From the NCBI RefSeq assembly GCF_030412965.1, contig NZ_JAUHJQ010000015.1, positions 1 through 41,031 on the forward strand: 41,031 nt of DNA, given 5' to 3'. The notes below the pieces were generated by a model. It had not been told where the DNA came from, made no database searches, and saw only the letters and a list, made by a program, of their open reading frames with translations. The position numbers and the translations under genes are program-made. Of this stretch, positions 36,086 to 41,031 are shown one piece after another; position 1 is the first letter of the stretch, and each line of letters opens with the position of its first letter. Origin of the DNA: Nocardioides oceani. Lineage in GTDB: Bacteria; Actinomycetota; Actinomycetes; Propionibacteriales; Nocardioidaceae.

Positions 36086-36427
36086 TCAGGACCGCAGCAC
36101 CTTCTCCATCGCCTTGCCGCGGGCCAGCTCGTCGACGAGCTTGTCGAGGTAGCGGATCTGCCGCATCAGCGGGTCCTCGACCTCCTGCACCTTGACCCCA
36201 CAGACCGAGCCGGTGATCTGCGAGGCGAGCGGGTTGAGCCGGGCGGCGGCGAAGAAGTCCTCGAACGTCGTGCCGGTCTCGAGGTGCCGCGCCAGCTCGG
36301 CGGCGTCGAAGCCGGTGAGCCACGCGACGACCTCGTCGAGCTCGGCCTTGGTGCGGCCCTTCCGCTCGACCTTGGCGAGGTAGTGGGGGTACACCGAGGC
36401 GACGCTGGTGGTGAAGATGCGGTGCAT
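36086..36427 (-). CDS. DUF2200 family protein
   Basis: This 113-residue protein begins MHRIFTTSVASVYPHYLAKVERKGRTKAEL and continues VVAWLTGFDAAELARHL, RLNPLASQITGSVCGVKVQEVEDPLMRQIRYLDKLVDEL (split at GVKVQE) and ends GKAMEKVLRS. This is the whole DUF2200 pattern, including the ITGS.CG segment. Function is unknown. It lies nine bases after the TetR gene stop, in the same direction, and may be its last co-transcribed gene. Confidence 0.9.
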   Translation of the reverse strand: MHRIFTTSVASVYPHYLAKVERKGRTKAELDEVVAWLTGFDAAELARHLETGTTFEDFFAAARLNPLASQITGSVCGVKVQEVEDPLMRQIRYLDKLVDELARGKAMEKVLRS

Positions 36428-36436
36428 GCGAGCACG

Positions 36437-37045
36437 CTAGTCCGACGGGCGCGCGTCCAGCTGGAGGTAGCCGCCCAGGAGCCGCCGCAACCGGGCGAGC
36501 GCGACGGCCTCGGCCGCGGGCCGGTCCGCGGCGTCCAGGTCGCCGAAGGGGCGCGAGGCCTGGTGGACGAGGGAGTCGACGTGCTCGGCCATCTCCGCCG
36601 GCTCGGGCTCCCCGAGGTCCTCGAGCGCGCTGAGCAGCGGCCCCTGCAACCGGGCGTGGAACTCCCGCATCGGTCCCTGGAGCACGTGCGGCTCGACCAC
36701 CTTCGTGAGGGCGCCGGCGACGGCCTGCTCGGAGCTGGCGAACAGGGCGACGTTCGCCTGCACGTAGGCCCACACCCGCTCCCCCGGCGACGACGCGGCG
36801 GCCACCCGGTCGAGGACTTGCCGCGCCCAGTGGGGGAAGACGTCGGCGACGACTGCGGCCAGGAGCTCCTCGGCCGAGGGGAAGTACTGGTACACGCTGG
36901 TGCGCGCCAGGCCGGCCCGGGCGGCGACCGCTCCCACCGAGGGCGCCCGGCCGGTCTCGCCGAGGATCGCGCGGGCCGCGTCGAGCAGCGCGCGACGCTG
37001 CTGCTCGCGGTGCTCGGCGACCGTGGCGGCCTGGATGCGTGGCAC
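36437..37045 (-). CDS. TetR-family regulator, probably of the adjacent ABC operon
   Basis: This 202-residue protein has an N-terminal TetR helix-turn-helix: RALLDAARAILGETGRAPSV, then GAVAARAGLARTSVYQYFPSAEELLAAV (split at GLARTS). An all-helical ligand domain follows. The start is GTG 37045, with GAGGAGA four bases upstream. It is third in a row behind a permease and an ATPase of the same direction, 83 bases after the ATPase gene. The operon's promoter carries two dyads of the kind TetR dimers bind, so self-regulation of the exporter by its substrate is likely. It is not KstR: it is far from the steroid boxes and lacks steroid context. Confidence 0.9.
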   Translation of the reverse strand: MPRIQAATVAEHREQQRRALLDAARAILGETGRAPSVGAVAARAGLARTSVYQYFPSAEELLAAVVADVFPHWARQVLDRVAAASSPGERVWAYVQANVALFASSEQAVAGALTKVVEPHVLQGPMREFHARLQGPLLSALEDLGEPEPAEMAEHVDSLVHQASRPFGDLDAADRPAAEAVALARLRRLLGGYLQLDARPSD

Positions 37046-37128
37046 CGGCTCTCCTCGGGTTCGGGGCCAACCAGCCGGGTGACGGGTGGCGTCGGGCGGA
37101 CGGGCCGCCATTGGACCACCCGCCCCGG

Positions 37129-37812
37129 TCAGCCGGCTGCGGGGGCCGCGACCTCGAGCCTGCCGTCGACCATCTCGAGCACCCGGTCGCAGTGGTGCAG
37201 CACGTCGTGGTCGTGGGTGACCATCACCGCAGCCACGCCGTGCTCGTGGGCCTCCCGGGCCAGCAGCTCGACCACCTCCTGGCTGCGCTGGCGGTCCAGC
37301 GCGGCGGTGGGCTCGTCGACCAGCAGCACCTTCGGCCGGGTCACCAGCGCGCGGGCGATGCCGACGCGCTGGCGCTCGCCGCCGGAGAGCTGGTGCGGCC
37401 GGCTGGCGGCCTTGTGGTCCATGCCCACCCGGGCGAGCAGCTCGGCCGGGTCGCGAGGATCCGCGACCCTGCCGAAGGTCAGCGGCAGCCGCACCTGGTC
37501 CAGGCTGGTCAGCGCGGGCACCAGGTTGCCGCTCTGGAAGACGAAGCCCACGTGCTGGCGGCGCAGGGCGGTCAGCGCCCTCGGCGGGAGGTCGCCGAGC
37601 GCGACGTCGCCGAGGTGCACGCTGCCCGAGGTCGGCGGGGCCAGCGCGCCGGCGACGGCGAGCAGGCTGGACTTGCCGGCGCCGGACGGCCCCACGACCG
37701 CGACGAGCTCGCCGGCGTCGACCGCGAGGTCCACCCGGTCGAGGGCGGTGACCGCCTCGTCGCCGTCGCTGTGGACCAGCGTGACCTCGTCGAGGCGGAG
37801 CGCCGCAGTCAT
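37129..37812 (-). CDS. ABC transporter ATPase (LolD/MacB/FtsE type)
   Basis: This 227-residue protein has Walker A GPSGAGKSS (residues 41-49), Q-loop Gln93, signature LSGGE (142-146) with QRVGIARALV, Walker B VLLVDEPT (162-169) and the H-loop His in MVTHDHDVL. It is a single nucleotide-binding domain that pairs with the FtsX-like permease upstream. Type VII (MacB/LolCDE) systems do mechanical work on envelope substrates and do not transport through a channel. ATG 37812 overlaps the permease stop as ATGA. Confidence 0.94.
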   Translation of the reverse strand: MTAALRLDEVTLVHSDGDEAVTALDRVDLAVDAGELVAVVGPSGAGKSSLLAVAGALAPPTSGSVHLGDVALGDLPPRALTALRRQHVGFVFQSGNLVPALTSLDQVRLPLTFGRVADPRDPAELLARVGMDHKAASRPHQLSGGERQRVGIARALVTRPKVLLVDEPTAALDRQRSQEVVELLAREAHEHGVAAVMVTHDHDVLHHCDRVLEMVDGRLEVAAPAAG

Positions 37813-38936
37813 CGGTTGCCTCCCAGGGCGGTCAGGGGGTCGACGCGGGTGATGCGCACCACGGCGGCGGCCGCGCCGAGCACCCCGAGGGCGACCAGCA
37901 GGCCGATCGCGGTGGCGATCGGCGCCGCCTCCAGCGCGAACGGCATGGGCGTGGAGCCGATGGCCGCGCCGGCGGCCACCCCGAGGCCGACACCGACCGC
38001 GGAGGAGACGACCAGCAGGAACAGCGACTCGAGCAGGCTGTCGCGGACCAGGTAGCCGGTGCCGGCACCGAGCGCCCGCAGCACGGCGATCTCGCCGGTG
38101 CGCTGCACGGTCAGCACCGTGAAGAACGCACCGACGACCAGTGCGGAGATGGCGAAGAGGAAGCCCTGGATGAGCTGCAGCGTGGAGGTCTCCGCGCTGT
38201 AGCCGGGCGACGCGGCGTACGACTCCTCCAGCGTCATCGACGTCGTGCCGGCCGCGTCGTCGCCGGCGGCCAGGTCGGGTCCCGACCCGTCGCCGCGGAC
38301 CGCGACGGCCGTGACCTCGTCGTAGACCCGGTCCGCCACGACGTCGCCCTCGCGCACGCCGGCCTTGGCCTCCTGCCACGTGCTCAGCTGGACGTAGGCG
38401 ACGTCGACGTGGCCGTAGGTGTGCTGCTCGGCCAGGATGCCGACGACGCGGATCTCGGTGCCGGCGGGCTCGAGCACGAGCGTGTCGCCGACGTCGACGC
38501 CGGCCTCGTGCGCGGTCGCGCTGACCACGGCCTCACCTACGCCCGCCAGCCGCTCCCCCTCGGCGGGCTCGGGGTCGAGGAAGCCGCCGAGCTCGACGCC
38601 GAACAGGGCGAGGTCGATCTCGACGTCGCGGTCGGTGCGGGCGTTGACCAGCGTGTTGCCGAACGGCTCCGCCTCCGCCACGCCGGGCTGGTCGGCCCAC
38701 TGCGCGACGGCGTCCTCGGACACGACGCTGCGGGAGAAGGCGGAGTCCTTGCTCACCCCGTCCTGGAAGGCCAGGGACGTCACGGGGAGGCGCTGCAGGC
38801 CGGAGACGCCGTCGTCGACCAGGCCCACGGACAGTCCGCTGAGCAGCACCATCAGCAACGCGATCAGCGCCACGACGACGCCCATGAGCGCGAAGCGTCC
38901 CCGCGCGAAGACGAGCTCACGACGGGCGAGGAACAC
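37809..38936 (-). CDS. FtsX/MacB-type ABC permease
   Basis: This 375-residue protein has a first helix near residues 14-37 (FALMGVVVALIALLMVLLSGLSVGL), then a ~190-residue extracytoplasmic MacB-like domain. Three C-terminal helices form the FtsX domain (LIQGFLFAISALVVGAFFTVLTVQ, ESLFLLVVSSAVGVGLGVAAG, AIGLLVALGVLGAAAAVVRI), with VQRTGEIAVLRALGA as the coupling helix. With its ATPase it probably moves or extracts a lipid, peptide or antibiotic. GTG 38936 is used. The frame stays open to a TTG at 38981, but that codon falls inside the promoter. Confidence 0.88.
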   Translation of the reverse strand: MFLARRELVFARGRFALMGVVVALIALLMVLLSGLSVGLVDDGVSGLQRLPVTSLAFQDGVSKDSAFSRSVVSEDAVAQWADQPGVAEAEPFGNTLVNARTDRDVEIDLALFGVELGGFLDPEPAEGERLAGVGEAVVSATAHEAGVDVGDTLVLEPAGTEIRVVGILAEQHTYGHVDVAYVQLSTWQEAKAGVREGDVVADRVYDEVTAVAVRGDGSGPDLAAGDDAAGTTSMTLEESYAASPGYSAETSTLQLIQGFLFAISALVVGAFFTVLTVQRTGEIAVLRALGAGTGYLVRDSLLESLFLLVVSSAVGVGLGVAAGAAIGSTPMPFALEAAPIATAIGLLVALGVLGAAAAVVRITRVDPLTALGGNR

Positions 38937-38956
38937 AGCCCACCGCCGATCCGCGA

Positions 38957-39010
38957 CATGTTGCCGACACCCTGTCGTCAACTATACCGACAGGGTGTCG
39001 GGACAACATA
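38957..39010 (-). promoter_or_regulatory. Double operator around the ABC-tetR promoter
   Basis: Two dyads of the form CCGACA-nnn-TGTCG(G) lie at 38964-38978 and 38987-39001. They are also perfect inverted copies of each other over 14 bp (38964-38977 against 38988-39001). The mirror symmetry extends to ATGTTG and CAACAT outside, with a two-base GA offset. Between them, on the minus strand, is TATAGT (38986-38981), an excellent -10. Dyad centres are 23 bp apart. One site lies in the -35/-10 spacer and the other at about the transcription start, so two repressor dimers would shut the promoter. Confidence 0.85.
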
Positions 39011-39037
39011 CGGCGGCCCGCAGCACGCCGGGGCACC

Positions 39038-39058
39038 GTGCTCGACGGTGTCGAGCAC
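39038..39058 (-). terminator. Terminator after the RTX gene
   Basis: GTGCTCGA, loop CGGTG and TCGAGCAC form a perfect 8-bp stem 15 bases beyond the RTX stop on the minus strand. It insulates the ABC promoter from the upstream unit. Confidence 0.7.
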
Positions 39059-39073
39059 CTCGTCCCGACCTCG

Positions 39074-40354
39074 TCAGTCGAGCTCGCAGCCGCGCTCGAC
39101 CTCGGCCCGGCACCGGTCGCTGCCGCGCCGGCCGACGGCTCGGTCGTGCCCCACGCCGCCGACGAGCACGTCGACCTCGTCGCCGCCGCGCAGCCGGTCG
39201 TCGCCCGGGCCGCCGCGCAGCGTGACGGGTGTCCCCTCGCACTGCTCGGCGTCCGAGCGCAGCACGTCGTCGCCGCCGGCGCCGCGGACGGTCCCGCCGC
39301 ACGCCCGCATGGTGACCACGTCGGCACCCGGGGTGCCGAGCACGACGACGTCCTCGCGCAGCGCACCGGTGGACCAGACGGTGAGGTTCTCGACCGCGAA
39401 CGGCGCGACCGCGTCCCCGCGGGTGAAGGTGCGCCGGCGCAGGTCGTACAGCACGGGCAGGTCCTCGAGGTCGCTGTAGCCCAGCACCGCGACCGAGTCG
39501 CGCCCGGGACCACCGAGGACCTCGCGCGGCGTGCCGTGGAGCGTGATCCGGTCGGCGCCGCCGCGGGCGTCGATCGCGGCGCCGCCAGTGACCCGGAGCT
39601 CGTTCGGACCGTCGGTGGCGCGGACGGTCAGGGGTCCACTCGTGCCGTGGACGTCGGCGTCCTCGAAGTCCGCCACGACGGCGAACGTCGTTCCGTCGGA
39701 CGTGGCCCGTCCGGTCTCCAGGTCGAGCACGACCTCACCGTCGCGCGTGCCGAACAACCGCAGGTGGACGACGTCGCGCCCGGACCCACCGTGCAGCCTG
39801 CGGTCACCGGTCACGCCGCCGTCCGAGGTGAGCCGGTCGTTCCCCGGGCCGAGGCTCACCCGGTCCGGGGACGGTGCCGCAGAGGAGTCCGCCAGGTAGA
39901 CCGCGTCGCCGCCGCCGTACGTCCGCACCACGTCGGTGTTGTCGGGCCCCTCGCCCGGGAAGCTGTCCTCGCCGTCGAACTCGTCGGCCTGGACCCGGTC
40001 GCGCTCCGGGGACCCCTCGAACAGGTCCGACCCGGACCCCAGCACGACCCAGCCGCGCCCCGGCGTGCTCACGTCGACCCGGTCGTCGCCCTCCCCTGCG
40101 TCGGCCCACCCGACGCCGCTCAGGCACAGGGCGTCGTCCCCGCCGAGCGCGGTCACGTTCGTGACGTCCTGGGCGAGGATGACGTCGTCGCCCTCGGTGC
40201 CCAGGACGCTCGCGTCCCCGGGCCCGGCGACGATCGTCGGCGCCAGCCCGAAGCAGCTCTCGGCGTCCGCGGTCGCCGCCGCCCCGGAAGGTACGACGGG
40301 CAGCAGACCTGCCCCGACGACCAGCGCGGCCGCGCGGGTCAGCCGACCGCTCAT
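39074..40354 (-). CDS. Secreted RTX-like calcium-binding repeat protein
   Basis: This 426-residue protein has a Sec signal peptide (MSGRLTRAAALVVGAGLL, then PVVPSGAAATADA with cleavage near Ala28). Degenerate RTX nonapeptides of the GGxGxDxL type are scattered through it: LGGDDAL, GEGDDRVD, GPGNDRLT, GGSGRDVVHL, GAGGDDVLRSD and GGPGDDRLRGGDEVDVLVGG. These fold into a calcium-bound beta-roll. No protease, lipase or haemolysin module is visible, so it may be structural or a surface scaffold. The N-terminal and C-terminal cysteines could form disulfides. Its ATG overlaps the formate/nitrite channel stop as ATGA, an unusual pairing. Confidence 0.85.
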   Translation of the reverse strand: MSGRLTRAAALVVGAGLLPVVPSGAAATADAESCFGLAPTIVAGPGDASVLGTEGDDVILAQDVTNVTALGGDDALCLSGVGWADAGEGDDRVDVSTPGRGWVVLGSGSDLFEGSPERDRVQADEFDGEDSFPGEGPDNTDVVRTYGGGDAVYLADSSAAPSPDRVSLGPGNDRLTSDGGVTGDRRLHGGSGRDVVHLRLFGTRDGEVVLDLETGRATSDGTTFAVVADFEDADVHGTSGPLTVRATDGPNELRVTGGAAIDARGGADRITLHGTPREVLGGPGRDSVAVLGYSDLEDLPVLYDLRRRTFTRGDAVAPFAVENLTVWSTGALREDVVVLGTPGADVVTMRACGGTVRGAGGDDVLRSDAEQCEGTPVTLRGGPGDDRLRGGDEVDVLVGGVGHDRAVGRRGSDRCRAEVERGCELD

Positions 40355-41031
40355 CCTCGTTCCGCCGGCTCTCCCTGCGGCTTGCCGTGGGCCTCGGCGC
40401 CCCCTCCGCCGGCGGTGCTGCCGGGGTCGGGTGCGTCGCGGAGGAAGAGGTACCAGTAGGAGGTCGAGACGAACACGACCGCGCCCACGAGGTTCCCGGC
40501 GCCGGCCAGCAGCCAGTTGAGGAGCACGTCGCCCCAGCCGAGGTCGGGGACACCGGCGAACATCGCGGCGGGCAGGAAGAACATGTTCGCCACGACGTGG
40601 TCGAACCCCATCGCCACGAAGGCCATGATCGGGAAGAAGATGGCCAGGATCTTGCCGCCGACCGAGGTGGCGGCCATGGACATCCACACCGCCAGGCAGA
40701 CCAGCCAGTTGCAGCCCACCGCGCGCAGGAAGGTCTCCCAGGCGGTGTGGTCGGTCGCCTTGCCGTGGGCGATGCCCGCCAGCCGGTCGAAGGTCATCGC
40801 CGCCGCGCTGCCGGGGTCGGCCGAGGAGCTGCCGATGACGCCGCTCTGCACGGCGAGGAAGAACGCCACGAACAGCGCGCCGAGCAGGTTCCCCAGCAGG
40901 ACCAAGGTCAGGTTGCGGGCGACGTCGCCGATCGACAGCTTGCCCTCGAGGGCGCCCAGCGGCACCAGCATCATGTTGCCGGTCGCCAGGTCCGAGCCGG
41001 CCACGACCACGAGGATCAGGCCGAGCGTGAA
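40351..41031 (-). CDS. Formate/nitrite transporter (FocA/NirC family), 5' end outside the window
   Basis: The frame is open from the window edge (227 codons seen). Visible marks are AGSDLATGNMMLVPLG, LLGNLLGALFVAFFL, AVGCNWLVCLAVWMSMAA and MGFDHVVANMFFLPAAMFAG, the broken-helix and filter segments of pentameric FNT channels. The His of GFDHVVANM, central to proton-coupled anion passage, is kept. About five helices are present, with the first part missing. A Gly/Pro-rich C-terminal tail follows the last helix. Formate, nitrite or hydrosulfide cannot be told apart from this sequence. The stop overlaps the RTX gene start. Confidence 0.93.
   Translation of the reverse strand, partial: FTLGLILVVVAGSDLATGNMMLVPLGALEGKLSIGDVARNLTLVLLGNLLGALFVAFFLAVQSGVIGSSSADPGSAAAMTFDRLAGIAHGKATDHTAWETFLRAVGCNWLVCLAVWMSMAATSVGGKILAIFFPIMAFVAMGFDHVVANMFFLPAAMFAGVPDLGWGDVLLNWLLAGAGNLVGAVVFVSTSYWYLFLRDAPDPGSTAGGGGAEAHGKPQGEPAERG

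Noticed and set aside
36437..37045. This TetR protein as KstR
   Set aside because: It is the third gene of an ABC operon with its own double operator of a different sequence and is far from both steroid boxes.
38937..38981. TTG start extending the ABC permease by 15 residues
   Set aside because: The codon lies within the -10/operator region on the same strand, so it would not be transcribed.

Overview
The window is about 41 kb of very GC-rich DNA with the gene style of a high-GC actinomycete. Short intergenic gaps, many GTG starts, 1- and 4-base start/stop overlaps, TAnnnT -10 boxes close to start codons, a mycobacterial-type steroid regulon and a DUF222/HNH gene fragment all fit. Nocardioides or a relative in the Propionibacteriales is my best guess; it is inferred from gene content and style, with no rRNA or marker gene present. 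I saw no tRNA, rRNA, CRISPR array, insertion sequence or prophage.

Layout. 1-651: tail of an HNH gene, then a spacer with degenerate REP-like repeats. 652-5375: steroid catabolism island A, hsaF-hsaG (minus) divergent from kstD-maoC (plus) around a KstR-type operator. 5376-6815: a dicarboxylate/amino-acid symporter with a hairpin against its start codon. 6819-12559: housekeeping and stress genes, including a DUF480-methyltransferase fusion, a spore-photoproduct-lyase-like radical SAM enzyme, a cold-shock gene with a long leader, a palindrome cluster, a 2H phosphoesterase with a photolyase-related protein, and a dienelactone hydrolase. 12596-17193: small membrane proteins, an NTF2-like protein, two SDR-type enzymes, a gene remnant, a VOC protein and a sulfurtransferase. 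17252-17650: a guanidine-III (ykkC-III) riboswitch in front of an SMR/Gdx guanidinium exporter. 17672-20440: an arsenic cassette (arsM-acr3-arsC divergent from arsR). 20445-25272: a lipoprotein, a nucleotidyltransferase, a divergent MarR/MFS pair and an aminoglycoside-phosphotransferase-like kinase. 25359-31046: steroid island B, a five-gene overlapping operon for removal of the last side-chain carbons, divergent from an alpha/beta hydrolase. 31066-36427: small enzymes, an ECF sigma factor with its partner, DHFR-like proteins and hypotheticals. 36437-39010: a MacB/FtsX-type ABC permease, its ATPase and a TetR regulator, led by a double operator. 39038-41031: an RTX-repeat protein coupled to a truncated formate/nitrite channel gene.

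How the genes work together. Islands A and B together resemble the M. tuberculosis Rv3534c-Rv3545c region, but split apart by about 20 kb and remodelled. The two acyl-CoA dehydrogenase subunits ChsE1 and ChsE2 are one polypeptide in colinear order. The two domains of ChsH2 are separate genes. hsaE is absent between hsaG and kstD, and cyp125 is absent in front of chsE. The promoters of kstD and chsE share a 23-bp block with only two differences; it holds a KstR consensus dyad and the same -10 hexamer. This ties the islands into one regulon. The other regulated units are self-contained: riboswitch-Gdx, ArsR-ars, MarR-MFS and TetR-ABC.
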